Under the pieces are notes generated by a model. The model searched no databases. It was not told where the DNA came from and saw only the letters and a list, made by a program, of their open reading frames with translations. The position numbers were made by a program, and so were the translations under genes. A DNA stretch of 64,000 nucleotides from an endosymbiont of Escarpia spicata (lineage in GTDB: Bacteria; Pseudomonadota; Gammaproteobacteria; Chromatiales; Chromatiaceae), in the NCBI GenBank assembly GCA_003349915.1, contig QFXE01000005.1, positions 434,001 through 498,000 of the forward strand, in the 5' to 3' direction. Shown piece by piece: positions 16,982 to 26,295 of the stretch; position 1 is the first letter of the stretch, and every line of letters starts with the position of its first letter.

Positions 16982-17602
16982 GTGCCTAAACTCACCGCCA
17001 CACAGGCAGTTGAGATGTGGACGCGTGCAGTTACAGGAGAGACTATCTTGGGTATCCGCATCAAAAGCCACTGGCACCGCGAGGAGAGCGACCGTTCACC
17101 CAAGGAGATCGGTGGCGCCATCGCATTCATTGCCTGGAGAATCGCCCTCGACAAAGCGATCACCCTCCACGGTGAAGACTATGTTTACCATAATGACCAA
17201 CAGCGCCTCGGCGTCATCGCAGAGTACCTGGCGTTTGAGACTCAGATCGCTGACCGCATAGTTTATGAGCAGATGAAACCAGAGGAGCGCCAGGAACTGG
17301 TAACCGAACTGGTGCTAAAACTGGCAAACCACTATCAGGACAATGCCAGAGAAATGGTCGGACCAAGCGATCACGCCGACCAGTTCATCAAGCTGTTCAA
17401 CCAGCGTTCCGGCGAATATGCCGAGTTCAAGCTCACCGACAACGGCCCCAGCTATCCCTTCTTCCGCCATCTCGGCTTCGAGATTCAACAGGTTATGGGC
17501 GGGGATCAGGAGAATCACTGGGTCATCGACCAAGTGATGGATAGAGATGGTCCTGACGTCTATAAACAGCTGTCCCGTGCAGTCAAAAACCTCTTCTACT
17601 AG
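16982..17602 (+). CDS. Uncharacterised 206-aa protein upstream of MoxR
   Basis: Not recognised. A soluble mixed protein with a helical N-terminal half (ATQAVEMWTRAVTGETILGI) and an acidic C-terminal half. A GTG start at 16982 is used since no ATG lies nearby in frame. Its stop is 8 nt before the MoxR ATPase start, a strong sign of co-transcription and likely joint function with the MoxR/VWA pair. Confidence 0.78.
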   Translation: MPKLTATQAVEMWTRAVTGETILGIRIKSHWHREESDRSPKEIGGAIAFIAWRIALDKAITLHGEDYVYHNDQQRLGVIAEYLAFETQIADRIVYEQMKPEERQELVTELVLKLANHYQDNAREMVGPSDHADQFIKLFNQRSGEYAEFKLTDNGPSYPFFRHLGFEIQQVMGGDQENHWVIDQVMDRDGPDVYKQLSRAVKNLFY

Positions 17603-17610
17603 GATTCGAA

Positions 17611-18654
17611 ATGCGTCCCACACAGTTGTTGACCATACTTGAACAGGAGTTCACCAGCGCCCGCTCCGGACACCATACCCCGGTCATGCTCTGGGGGCCA
17701 CCCGGCGTCGGAAAGTCCGACATGGTGCGGCAGGTGGGGGAAAACCACGCTGTGCCCGTGATCGATATCCGTCTCTCCCAGATGGAGCCCAGCGATCTGC
17801 GCGGCATCCCTTTCCGGGTGGATAATCGTGTCGACTGGGCGATCCCTTCGATCCTGCCGGATGCAGTACGTCATGGAGAAGCGGGCATCCTCTTTCTGGA
17901 CGAGATCACTTCCGCGCCCCCCACTGTTTCCGCCGCCGCCTATCAATTGATCCTCGATCGTCGGCTGGGAGAGTACCAGGTGCCCGATGGCTGGGCCATT
18001 TTCGCCGCAGGCAACCGCCAGGGCGACCGGGGCGTCACCTACAGCATGCCAGCACCACTGGCCAACCGCTTCTCTCACTTCGAGGTGGAGGTAAACCTGG
18101 ACGACTGGGTGGCCTGGGCCTATCGCAACAACATCGATGAGCGGGTCATCGCCTTCCTGCGCTTTCGTCCGGAACTGCTGTTCGACTTCGATCCGGCCCA
18201 CAATCCGGTCGCTTTCCCCTCCCCCCGCTCCTGGGAATTCGCCCATCGGGGATTGCAGAAATTTGTCACTCACCCAAACCTGTTGCAGGGCGCACTGCAG
18301 GCCTGCATCGGCCCCGCAGCAGGCATAGAGTTGAAGGCGTTTGTGGACAGTCTCGACAAGATGCCAGACCTCGATGCAATCCTTGCCGGTGAGGATGTCC
18401 CTGTACCCACCGAGATCGACCTGCAGTACGCCGTCGCCGCCGCCTTGGTGGGACGCGCCATCCGTGCCAAAGAGGGAGACAACCGCAAAGAGATTCATGG
18501 CCGTATTCTCGACTACGCCGGGCGGTTCCCACAGCGGGAGATGGGGGTGATGCTGGTCTCAGACATGCATCGCGCCATCGGCAACGAACTCTTCGAGGTG
18601 TCACAATTTTCCACTTGGGCACAAGCGATATCGGACGTGATGTTGTTTGAATAG
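17611..18654 (+). CDS. MoxR-family AAA+ ATPase
   Basis: AAA+ ATPase of the MoxR type, typically a chaperone or remodelling factor working with a VWA-domain partner. Walker A GPPGVGKS is at about residues 30-37 and Walker B ILFLDEIT at about 93-100. Sensor 1 is AAGN at about 131-134, followed by a conserved LANRFSH. Length 347 aa is normal. It directly follows the 206-aa gene and precedes the HExxH/VWA gene at 18816, a classic MoxR-VWA arrangement. The substrate is unknown; its position beside dsr suggests a role in maturing or recycling a sulfur-oxidation complex, which is inference. Confidence 0.9.
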   Translation: MRPTQLLTILEQEFTSARSGHHTPVMLWGPPGVGKSDMVRQVGENHAVPVIDIRLSQMEPSDLRGIPFRVDNRVDWAIPSILPDAVRHGEAGILFLDEITSAPPTVSAAAYQLILDRRLGEYQVPDGWAIFAAGNRQGDRGVTYSMPAPLANRFSHFEVEVNLDDWVAWAYRNNIDERVIAFLRFRPELLFDFDPAHNPVAFPSPRSWEFAHRGLQKFVTHPNLLQGALQACIGPAAGIELKAFVDSLDKMPDLDAILAGEDVPVPTEIDLQYAVAAALVGRAIRAKEGDNRKEIHGRILDYAGRFPQREMGVMLVSDMHRAIGNELFEVSQFSTWAQAISDVMLFE

Positions 18655-18694
18655 AGTGGGGTGCTGGTAACGGAGAGAGCGCAAAGGTTGTTGA

Positions 18695-18770
18695 TGTAGG
18701 TTGGATTAGCGTAGCGTAATCCAACAACCCATGCAGTTGTCGGATTACGCTACGCTAACCCGACCTACAC
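18695..18770. repeat. Long hairpin with GCGTAGCGTAATCC arms
   Basis: Two nearly complementary arms of about 33 nt begin TGTAGGT and end ACCTACA, with inner ATTAGCGTAGCGTAAT-type palindromes. It lies between the MoxR and VWA genes. This resembles widespread dispersed palindromic repeats of environmental proteobacteria. It could attenuate transcription between the two genes. Confidence 0.8.
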
Positions 18771-18815
18771 GTTACTGGATCTCTGCGTTTACAGTGGCCA
18801 AGCCTGAATGAACCC

Positions 18816-20045
18816 ATGGACATAGAACATATAGAAACCAAGCTGGCTGCTGCCCGCACCAAGCTGATCCTGGGCAAGCCGTTCCTGGGTGCGCTGGTCC
18901 TGCGCCTGCCCATGGAGGAGGCCAATGAAGCCTGGTGCCCCACCACGGCCACGGATGCGCGCAAGTTCTACTACAACCCTGAATACATCGACCGGCTGAC
19001 CCTGGACGAAACCCAGTTCATGCTGGCCCACGAGGCACTGCACTGCGCCCTCTCCCACTTCGCCCGCCGCCAGCACCGCCACAAGCTGCACTGGGATATG
19101 GCCTGTGACTATGCCATCAACCCACTACTGATCGGCGAAGATCTGAAACCGCCTCCTGGCTCCCTCATCATGCCCATGTTCAAGGACATGACCGCCGAGG
19201 AGATCTACCCCTGCCTGGATGAGAAGGACGACGACGTACCGCTGGACAACCACGTCTACGACAAAGAGAACACCAAGGGTTCCGGCAGCAGCAAGACCGA
19301 AAGGGATCTCTCCTTCAGCGAGCCGGATACAGAGATTTCGAAATTGGGGGATAGCGGCCAGGACGGCCATGACGGCAGCGGCGCCGCCGCCCAGCCTCCG
19401 CCCCTGTCGGCAGAGGAACAGGAGACCCTCAACATCCAGTGGCAGCAGCGTCTCGCGGGAGCCGCCCAGCAGGCGATGCAGGCCGGCAAACTGGATGGCG
19501 CCATGGCCCGCATGGTGGACCATCTGCTGCAGCCCCAGCTCCCCTGGCGGGTTCTGCTGGCCCACTACATGACCGCCGCCGCACGGGACGATTTCAGCTA
19601 CATGCGCCCCTCCCGCCGCGAGGGGGAGTTCATCCTGCCCAGCCTGCGCAGTAACCAGGTGGAACTGGTGGTGGCCCTGGACACCAGCGGCTCCATTCAG
19701 GAGCGGGAGATGGGAGAGTTTCTGGCCGAGATCAACGCCCTCAAGGGACAGATACGCGCCCGGGTCACCCTGCTGGCCTGCGACTCGCAACTGGCGGAGG
19801 AGTCACCCTGGATCTACGAGACCTGGGACGAGTTCGAGCTTCCGGAAGCCATCTCCGGCGGTGGCGGTACCAGTTTCAGGCCAGTGTTCGAGTGGGTAAA
19901 CAAGCAGGGTCTGCAACCTGATCTGCTGGTCTACTTTACCGATGCAGAGGGAGCCTTCCCTGAACACGAGCCGCCCTACCCCGTGATCTGGCTGGTCAAA
20001 GGCAAGGAGAAAACCCCCTGGGGACAGCGCATCCAGCTGAACTAG
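18816..20045 (+). CDS. Putative metallopeptidase plus VWA-like domain protein, MoxR partner
   Basis: Matches the DUF2201-type architecture. An N-terminal domain carries a zinc-protease-like HEALH motif (about 72-76, in FMLAHEALHCALSH). A Gly/Ser/Asp/Glu-rich acidic linker (about 135-200) and a C-terminal VWA-like domain with MIDAS DTSGS (about 289-293) follow. Length is 409 aa with no signal peptide, so it is probably cytoplasmic. It pairs with the upstream MoxR ATPase. Whether the HExxH site is active is not known. The pair may remodel or process a metalloprotein; the dsr link is by neighbourhood only. Confidence 0.85.
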   Translation: MDIEHIETKLAAARTKLILGKPFLGALVLRLPMEEANEAWCPTTATDARKFYYNPEYIDRLTLDETQFMLAHEALHCALSHFARRQHRHKLHWDMACDYAINPLLIGEDLKPPPGSLIMPMFKDMTAEEIYPCLDEKDDDVPLDNHVYDKENTKGSGSSKTERDLSFSEPDTEISKLGDSGQDGHDGSGAAAQPPPLSAEEQETLNIQWQQRLAGAAQQAMQAGKLDGAMARMVDHLLQPQLPWRVLLAHYMTAAARDDFSYMRPSRREGEFILPSLRSNQVELVVALDTSGSIQEREMGEFLAEINALKGQIRARVTLLACDSQLAEESPWIYETWDEFELPEAISGGGGTSFRPVFEWVNKQGLQPDLLVYFTDAEGAFPEHEPPYPVIWLVKGKEKTPWGQRIQLN

Positions 20046-20131
20046 GAACAGCAGCACAACGTACCACGCTGGCACCAACGACAAACAGTCGATATTATTA
20101 AGGGAACTCCAGCCGCCAAATACAATCCATT

Positions 20132-21652
20132 ATGGGTATGGATAGACGTAGCAGTAACCCGACTTTTCCACTCTTCGCCCTCCTCATCTCCCTCTGCATC
20201 GGCTTCACCGCTACCGCATTCGGTGCAGTGCCTGGCAATGGGACAAACGAAGAGGAGATCCGCCTGCCGGAACTGGGATCACCATCAGATCAATATCTGA
20301 CGCCAGCTGACGAGGCCCGTCTCGGACGCGCCTTCATGCAGAGCATCCTGGAAACGCAGCCGGTTCTGGATGACCCGCTGATCACGGAATATATCCAGAC
20401 GCTGGGCAACCGGCTGCTCAATAAAAGTGAAGCTGCTGGCCAGGAATACCGCTTTTTTGTCATCGAAGAGCCGATGATCAATGCATTCGCCGGGCCCGGT
20501 GGCCATATCGGTATCTACACCGGCCTCATATTGGCCACCCAGAGTGAAAGTGAACTGGCTTCTGTCATTGCCCACGAAATCGCCCATGTCACGCAGAAAC
20601 ATCTACTGCGCGCATTCGATGCAGCCAACCGCATGAGCGGCAAGACCGCAGTACTCATGCTGGCTGCCATCCTGGTGGGCATCGCCGGTTCCACCGACGC
20701 CGGTATCGCCTTGGCTTCGGGCGTCCAGGCCGGAGCACTGCAGGAGCAGATCAATTTCACCCGCAGCAACGAGCAGGAGGCTGATCACGTCGGTATCAAG
20801 ATCCTGGCGGATGCCGAATTGGACCCCCGTTCCATGCCGGTCTTCTTCGAGCGCCTGACCCACGCCAACCGGCTCTTCGACACCGGCATCCCGGAGATGC
20901 TGCGCACCCACCCGGTCACCACCAATCGCATTGCGGACGCCTTGGGACGCGCCGAAACCTATTCCTACAAGCAGTACAGCAGCGACCTGCGCTACTTTCT
21001 CACCCGTGAGACCCTGCGCATGCGGCAGTTCAAAAAGTCTGACGAGGCTGTGGAGCATTTCCGCAGTGGCCTCGAAGAGGGACGCTATCTGAACAAAGAA
21101 GCACACCAGTTTGGTTATGCCCTGGCACTCGCCAAGGATCGCAACTTCCCGGCTGCAAATAAACTGATCACCGAACTGCTGAAAAAACGGCCTGACCAAG
21201 TCGAATATATCCTTGCAGAAGCTAATATCGCCAAGGAGAGCGGGGGGCGCCAGAAGGCACTGAGATCCCTTGAAACGGCCCACATGCTACTTCCGGACAG
21301 CTATCCCGTCACAATCGCCTACAGTGAAATCCTTCTGGAGACAGGCAAGGCGGAAGAGGCGAAAAAGACCATTGATCAGGCCCGTTCATTTCGCCCGAAT
21401 GACCCCCGTCTCTTTCGCCTGCTTGCAAAAGCGGAAGAAAACCTGAATAACAGCGCTCAATCACATCGACTGCTGGCAGAAGCCTACGTCGCTGAAGGCA
21501 AGCTGAGTGCCGCAATTCAGCAGTTGGATATCGCCCTGAAACAGAAGAAGACGCAGGATTTTTATCAGTCTTCACAAATTGAGGCCAGACTCAGGGAACT
21601 CAAAGCACTGAAAAAGCTCGAAGATACAAAGAATAATAAGAAGAAGAAGTGA
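20132..21652 (+). CDS. BepA-like periplasmic M48 metalloprotease with TPR region
   Basis: Family M48 zinc protease resembling BepA/YfgC, which assists or degrades outer-membrane beta-barrel proteins. It has an N-terminal signal (LFALLISLCIGFTATAFGA). The metal-binding HEIAH lies at about 149-153, with a downstream NEQEADHVG supplying the third ligand. A C-terminal half of TPR-like helices is followed by a lysine-rich tail. Length 506 aa fits. It is preceded by a 86-bp gap after the VWA gene and is probably an independent housekeeping gene. Confidence 0.88.
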   Translation: MGMDRRSSNPTFPLFALLISLCIGFTATAFGAVPGNGTNEEEIRLPELGSPSDQYLTPADEARLGRAFMQSILETQPVLDDPLITEYIQTLGNRLLNKSEAAGQEYRFFVIEEPMINAFAGPGGHIGIYTGLILATQSESELASVIAHEIAHVTQKHLLRAFDAANRMSGKTAVLMLAAILVGIAGSTDAGIALASGVQAGALQEQINFTRSNEQEADHVGIKILADAELDPRSMPVFFERLTHANRLFDTGIPEMLRTHPVTTNRIADALGRAETYSYKQYSSDLRYFLTRETLRMRQFKKSDEAVEHFRSGLEEGRYLNKEAHQFGYALALAKDRNFPAANKLITELLKKRPDQVEYILAEANIAKESGGRQKALRSLETAHMLLPDSYPVTIAYSEILLETGKAEEAKKTIDQARSFRPNDPRLFRLLAKAEENLNNSAQSHRLLAEAYVAEGKLSAAIQQLDIALKQKKTQDFYQSSQIEARLRELKALKKLEDTKNNKKKK

Positions 21653-21919
21653 CGATTTTTGGCTTAACAAAAAAACAGGGATTACGGTTTACCCCAAGGA
21701 GAGATCAACTAAACCCAAGCTGCAAACACAAGGAAACCCAAGCGGCGATAGGAGAAGTAGTGCCAGAAACATTATATATTGCTAATAGATAGGCAATTTT
21801 TGCTTGCCATAGCCCGGCTTTTCGGTATTCTAACGGCCTACCTGTTAAGGGTATTAAGCAAGCGCACCGATATTAGACATTATAATGAGCGCTGCTTTGT
21901 GTGGAACCAGGAGGATTGA

Positions 21920-22289
21920 ATGCGGGCAACCGCAGCTCAAACAACTTTTGCTGTCTCCTCCTTTTGTATTGCTTAGCGGACTTACTGCAATTTCATCTGT
22001 CCATGCAACGGATATTTCAAATATTGTCGAAGGCAAGAAGATTGTCTTCGACAGAGAGCGAAGTAACTGTCTTGCCTGCCATATGATTGATGATGGGTTT
22101 AACCTGGGTGACATATGTCCCCACTGATCGCCATCAAAGGCCGCTAACCCGGATAAAAAAGAGCTTCGAGTTCAAATCCGGGATGCAACAAAAATAATAC
22201 CGGCAGTCGGATGCCACAATTGCGGCATGCACAAAATACTGTCGAAAAGTGATATCGATAAAGTAGTCGATTTTCTTTACACCCTCTGA
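21920..22289 (+). pseudogene. soxX: soxX remnant with several frameshifts
   Basis: Decayed gene for SoxX, the c-type cytochrome half of SoxXA. AGGAGG at 21909 precedes ATG 21920, but that frame stops within the signal region. The neighbouring frame gives VEGKKIVFDRERSNCLACHM, with the CxxCH heme site, then hits TGA at 22124. A missing base near 22115 destroys a GPPLIAIKGR-like stretch. An added A near 22146 restores frame, and a compensating pair disrupts the MPxFGxHKIL region. The end DKVVDFLYTL is intact. It lies directly before soxYZ, the usual place for soxX. Confidence 0.88.
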
Positions 22290-22320
22290 GACAACCTATT
22301 CTCAATCTGGAGAGTATTTG

Positions 22321-22797
22321 ATGAGTACTGACATGAAACGCAGGATCTTCCTTAAAGGATCTCTGGCCGCAGGTGCGGTCAGTGTTGCTGCAGGCGCCGG
22401 TCTGCTGATGCCCCAGCAGGTGCTGGCTGCATGGCCTAAAGCCGCTTTCGAAGCCAAATCGATTCCCGATGCGCTAACTGCGCTGATGGGTTCTGGCGAT
22501 ACCACCACTTCCGACAAAATCAAGATAAAGGCCCCGGATATCGCGGAAAACGGCGCAGTTGTACCGATCACCGTCGAGTCTTCCATGGAAGGCATCGAGT
22601 CGATGGCCATCATCGCCTCTGCCAATCCGGTTCCCCTGATTGCTTCTTTCAGCCTGTCAGGTAGCGCGAAGGGCTTCGTCTCCACTCGCATCAAGATGGG
22701 CAAGACCGGTGATGTCATCGGTGTAGTCAAGGCTGGCGGCAAACTCTACAGTGCCAGCAAGGGCGTAAAAGTCACCATCGGCGGTTGCGGCGGTTAA
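22321..22797 (+). CDS. soxY: SoxY, thiosulfate-carrier subunit
   Basis: Periplasmic SoxYZ subunit that carries sulfur intermediates covalently during thiosulfate oxidation. It has a twin-arginine signal (MKRRIFLKG plus an Ala-rich stretch, cut near VLAAWP). The C-terminal swinging arm is GGCGG with the substrate-binding cysteine. At 158 aa it is full length. ATG 22321 has GGAGAG six bases upstream. soxZ follows by 48 nt; the gene upstream is the soxX remnant. Confidence 0.96.
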   Translation: MSTDMKRRIFLKGSLAAGAVSVAAGAGLLMPQQVLAAWPKAAFEAKSIPDALTALMGSGDTTTSDKIKIKAPDIAENGAVVPITVESSMEGIESMAIIASANPVPLIASFSLSGSAKGFVSTRIKMGKTGDVIGVVKAGGKLYSASKGVKVTIGGCGG

Positions 22798-22845
22798 TCA
22801 ACCCCCGGACAAAAACGACCCGAATTTTCTAGAGGTAAACTGAAC

Positions 22846-23163
22846 ATGGCAAAATCTAGCATTAAGATCCGCGCCAAGACCAAGAAAGACGTCACCACCG
22901 TAAAGGCACTGATGACCCATCCTATGGAGACTGGCGGCCGCAAGGACAAGAAAACCGGCAAGCTGATCCCTGCCCACTACATCCAGGAAGTCGTCTGCAA
23001 GCACAACGGAGCAACCGTCCTGACTGCTAACTGGAGCGGTGGTGTTTCCAAAAACCCCTATGTGTCATTCAAATTCGCCGGTGGCGCCAAGGGTGACTCC
23101 GTCGAGATTACTTGGCACGACAATAAGGGTGGCAGCGGCACTCAGACTGCAAAAATCAAATAA
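22846..23163 (+). CDS. soxZ: SoxZ, thiosulfate-carrier partner subunit
   Basis: Partner of SoxY in the carrier complex, 105 aa, with the family pattern AKSSIKIRAKTKKDVTTVKAL and HPMETG. It has no signal peptide, as expected, since it is co-exported with SoxY through the Tat system. It starts at ATG 22846. No soxA, soxB or soxCD follows; bioA is next, so other sox genes must be elsewhere if present. Confidence 0.96.
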   Translation: MAKSSIKIRAKTKKDVTTVKALMTHPMETGGRKDKKTGKLIPAHYIQEVVCKHNGATVLTANWSGGVSKNPYVSFKFAGGAKGDSVEITWHDNKGGSGTQTAKIK

Positions 23164-23472
23164 GGCACGCCTGAAGGGCGCTCTATCAAACCTACTTTGA
23201 TGAAGCGCCGGTCCGGGGCACTTTGCGGTGTCCCGGACCCCAACACCACAGATCCCCTCTGTGGAAACTCCTGTTATCCTCCCTGGCCCTTTCGATGCTG
23301 GCCAGTTCCTACACTGCTGCGGGAAGCTCCCCGGCAAACGGCTAAACTTTGATCCAGAGTTTCCCTCTCAAACGTTTTATGGATACGCAGCTAGGCTGGA
23401 ATATTGCCTCACCTACATGAGCAACGGCATCCTTTCTCGCCCTATCAACGCGCAAGCAACCCGGATCCCACT
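23164..23472 (+). terminator. Tandem hairpins after soxZ, in a gene-free gap
   Basis: Two adjacent stems follow the soxZ stop: 23177-23209 (12 of 14 paired, 5-nt loop) and 23210-23239 (11 of 12 paired, 6-nt loop). Neither is followed by a T-run, so they may stabilise the sox mRNA 3' end rather than terminate it. The rest of the 309-bp gap up to bioA holds no recognisable gene. Confidence 0.5.
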
Positions 23473-24762
23473 ATGCAGCAGGAACAATTGACCGCTCTGG
23501 ATCGCGAGATCGTCTGGCACCCCTACAGCGCCATCGGTGCCGATCTGCCCATCTATGCCGTCGAATCAGCCCAAGGTGTACGACTGCGGCTGTGTGACGG
23601 CCGGGAATTGATCGACGGCATGTCATCCTGGTGGTGCGCCATCCACGGCTACAACCACCCACAGATGAACACCGCACTGCAGCGACAGATGGCATCAATG
23701 TCCCACGTCATGTTCGGCGGTCTCACCCACCAACCTGCGGTCGAACTGGCGGAAAAACTGGTGGCAATCACGCCCGAGCCGCTCCATTCGGTCTTCTTCG
23801 CCGATTCGGGTTCCGTCTCAGTCGAAGTCGCCATGAAGATGGCAATCCAGTACTGGCACGCCAAGGGTAAGAGAGAAAAACAGCGTTTTCTGGCCCTGCG
23901 CCACGGCTATCACGGTGACACCTTTGGCGCCATGTCGGTCTGCGATCCGATAACCGGCATGCACAGCCTCTTCAGTGAAACACTGGCACAGCAGTTTTTC
24001 GTGGAGAGCCCCGCATGTCGTTTTGGCAAACCCTGCACAGCGGAGGATATCGCGCCACTGGCCGACAGCCTCGAGCAAAATCATGAAAAGATCGCAGCGC
24101 TGATTTTGGAACCGATCGTGCAGGGCGCCGGCGGTATGCGTTTCTACTCGGCGGACTACCTGCGTCAGGCAAGGGCATTGTGTGATAAATATGGCGTACT
24201 ACTCATCCTCGATGAGATCGCCACCGGTTTCGGGCGCACCGGCAAACTGTTCGCCTGTGAGCATGCGGGTATCTCGCCGGACATCCTCTGTCTCGGCAAA
24301 TCACTGACCGGTGGTTATATGACGCTGGCAGCAACCCTGACCACCAGGGAAGTCAGCAGAACCATCAGCCAGGGAGATCCCGGGCTCTTTATGCACGGTC
24401 CGACCTTCATGGCCAACCCCCTTGCCTGCTCCGCCGCGCTCGCCAGCCTGCAACTGCTGTTCGAATCTCCCTGGCAAGAAAATATTGCCCGATTACAACA
24501 AGGGCTGGAACAAGGGCTGGCGCCCTGTCGTAACTTCAAGCATGTCGCAGAAGTCCGGGTTCTCGGTGCAATCGGTGTAGTGGAAATGAAGGAGCCGGTA
24601 AATATGAAAGAGATCCAGTCCAGGTTTGTGGAGGCTGGCGTATGGGTTCGCCCCTTCGGAAAACTCGTCTATCTGATGCCGCCCTTCATAATGGAACAAG
24701 AAGATCTGGCGACACTGACCAGGGCTGTGGTTGAGGTGGTGAGAAGCACATCCCCGTCATGA
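23473..24762 (+). CDS. bioA: BioA, adenosylmethionine-8-amino-7-oxononanoate aminotransferase
   Basis: PLP-dependent class III aminotransferase of biotin synthesis that converts KAPA to DAPA using S-adenosylmethionine. Family signatures are the opening HPYSAIG, DGMSSWWCAIHGYNHP, the Asp-bearing LILDEIATGFGRTG and the PLP-lysine segment LCLGKSLTGGYMTLA. At 429 aa it is full length. ATG 23473 is used; the frame is open upstream but that stretch is not family-like. No other bio gene is nearby. Confidence 0.94.
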   Translation: MQQEQLTALDREIVWHPYSAIGADLPIYAVESAQGVRLRLCDGRELIDGMSSWWCAIHGYNHPQMNTALQRQMASMSHVMFGGLTHQPAVELAEKLVAITPEPLHSVFFADSGSVSVEVAMKMAIQYWHAKGKREKQRFLALRHGYHGDTFGAMSVCDPITGMHSLFSETLAQQFFVESPACRFGKPCTAEDIAPLADSLEQNHEKIAALILEPIVQGAGGMRFYSADYLRQARALCDKYGVLLILDEIATGFGRTGKLFACEHAGISPDILCLGKSLTGGYMTLAATLTTREVSRTISQGDPGLFMHGPTFMANPLACSAALASLQLLFESPWQENIARLQQGLEQGLAPCRNFKHVAEVRVLGAIGVVEMKEPVNMKEIQSRFVEAGVWVRPFGKLVYLMPPFIMEQEDLATLTRAVVEVVRSTSPS

Positions 24763-24877
24763 GAGTGGGTATGTGCTGAGAAACATTGCCTGGCAGCGAG
24801 CAGCCAAGAGTTGACATTCAAGATAGAATGATAATGATGACTATGTTTCCTCTCTATATCTTCACATAATTATAATT

Positions 24878-26227
24878 ATGACTATTCCGACTTCTGATGC
24901 AGTATCCGCAGGATTGCCCTCTTCAATTAAGCGTAGCTGGATATTACCTATTGCTCTGGCCATCCTGCTGATTGCCATCAGTTTTCATAACTATTTGTTA
25001 TTCCACACCCTGGTAGAAATATTTGGCGTTGTGGTAGCCGCCCTTGCTACGGTAGTGGTGTGGCAGACTTATACATTTTCACGCAATCACTACCTGATGT
25101 ATCTTGGATGCGGATATATTTGGATCGCGGCATTGGCTATCGCGCATACCGTGGTCTACAAAGGAATGGCCATATATCCCGATGCAGGCCCTAACTATCC
25201 CACGCAATTCTGGATTGCAAACCGCTACCTTGAGGCATTCCTTCTACTCTCTGCACCTTTCTTCATCAATAGATCGTTCAACAGATATGCTGCTATTTCT
25301 CTGTTCGGATTAGTTGCTGTCACCCTATTCATCCTGATCGTGCTGGGTAAGTTCCCGGACGCCTATATCGAAGGGCAAGGGCTCACCCCCTTCAAGGTAG
25401 CCAGCGAGTATGTGGTTAACACGCTTCTGTTCGTTGCCATAGTCTACTTGTGGAAATCCCGGGCGTTAATCGACACACGTATTCTTAAACTCTTAACGGC
25501 TTCCATAGCCCTGACCATCTGTGCCGGATTCTCCTTCACTTTTTATGTAAGCGTATATGGACTTTCCAATTTAGTGGGACACATTTTTGCGCTGCTCTCC
25601 TTCTGGCTTATCTTTGAGGCCATCATATCCACTACCCTGAAAGAGCCTGTCCGGGTGATGAGTCACAATCTGCTTAATGAAATCGAAGAGCGCAAACAAG
25701 TTGAGACTGAATTGAAGTATTTGGCAACCCACGATCCCTTAACCGGACTGTACAACCGTAAAGTAATGGAGCAACGAATAACTGGCGAAATACTCAGGGC
25801 CGCCCGGTATAACCATGTTCTATCGGTCTTCATGCTGGACTTAGACCATTTTAAGCGGATCAATGACACCTATGGCCACAAGGTTGGGGATATTGTGCTC
25901 TGCAAAATTGCATCAATTTTAGAAAGCTCAATCCGTAAAACAGATTACGTTGCACGTTACGGGGGCGAGGAGTTTGCCGTTGTCTTGCCGGAGACCCCCC
26001 TTTCCGAGGCAGAAGAACTGGCGGAACGACTGCGTAGTCAGATCGCCGATCAAGCTATTTCAATAACGGGTGACCAAGAAATCAATATTACCGCCAGCGT
26101 AGGCATTGCCACCTTTCCGGAAAATGCCCAAACCTGGGATGAGTTACTGGAAGCGGCGGATAAGGCTATGTATTCCGCAAAGGAAAACGGGCGGAACTGC
26201 GTTCAAACAGTTAATAGTGCAGGATAG
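24878..26227 (+). CDS. Membrane diguanylate cyclase, MASE3-like sensor plus GGDEF
   Basis: Predicted c-di-GMP synthase. About 250 N-terminal residues form seven or eight membrane segments with the pattern of the MASE3 sensor domain (FHNYLLFHTLVEIF; NYPTQFWIANRYLEA). A short linker leads to a GGDEF domain (HDPLTGLYNRKVM) whose active loop reads YGGEEF near residue 362. An RKTD motif five residues before the loop fits the allosteric I-site, so product inhibition is likely. Length is 449 aa. The start ATG 24878 lacks a clear ribosome site. Confidence 0.9.
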   Translation: MTIPTSDAVSAGLPSSIKRSWILPIALAILLIAISFHNYLLFHTLVEIFGVVVAALATVVVWQTYTFSRNHYLMYLGCGYIWIAALAIAHTVVYKGMAIYPDAGPNYPTQFWIANRYLEAFLLLSAPFFINRSFNRYAAISLFGLVAVTLFILIVLGKFPDAYIEGQGLTPFKVASEYVVNTLLFVAIVYLWKSRALIDTRILKLLTASIALTICAGFSFTFYVSVYGLSNLVGHIFALLSFWLIFEAIISTTLKEPVRVMSHNLLNEIEERKQVETELKYLATHDPLTGLYNRKVMEQRITGEILRAARYNHVLSVFMLDLDHFKRINDTYGHKVGDIVLCKIASILESSIRKTDYVARYGGEEFAVVLPETPLSEAEELAERLRSQIADQAISITGDQEINITASVGIATFPENAQTWDELLEAADKAMYSAKENGRNCVQTVNSAG

Positions 26228-26295
26228 CGTCTGAAGATTACAATTTAATTGAGGCGATTTTTTCTCTGATCCAAGTTACATTCCACGCAAAAATA

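Noticed and set aside
24811-24839. Promoter (TTGACA with GATAAT) before the GGDEF gene
   Set aside because: Spacing of only about 12 nt between the two boxes is too short for a sigma-70 promoter.
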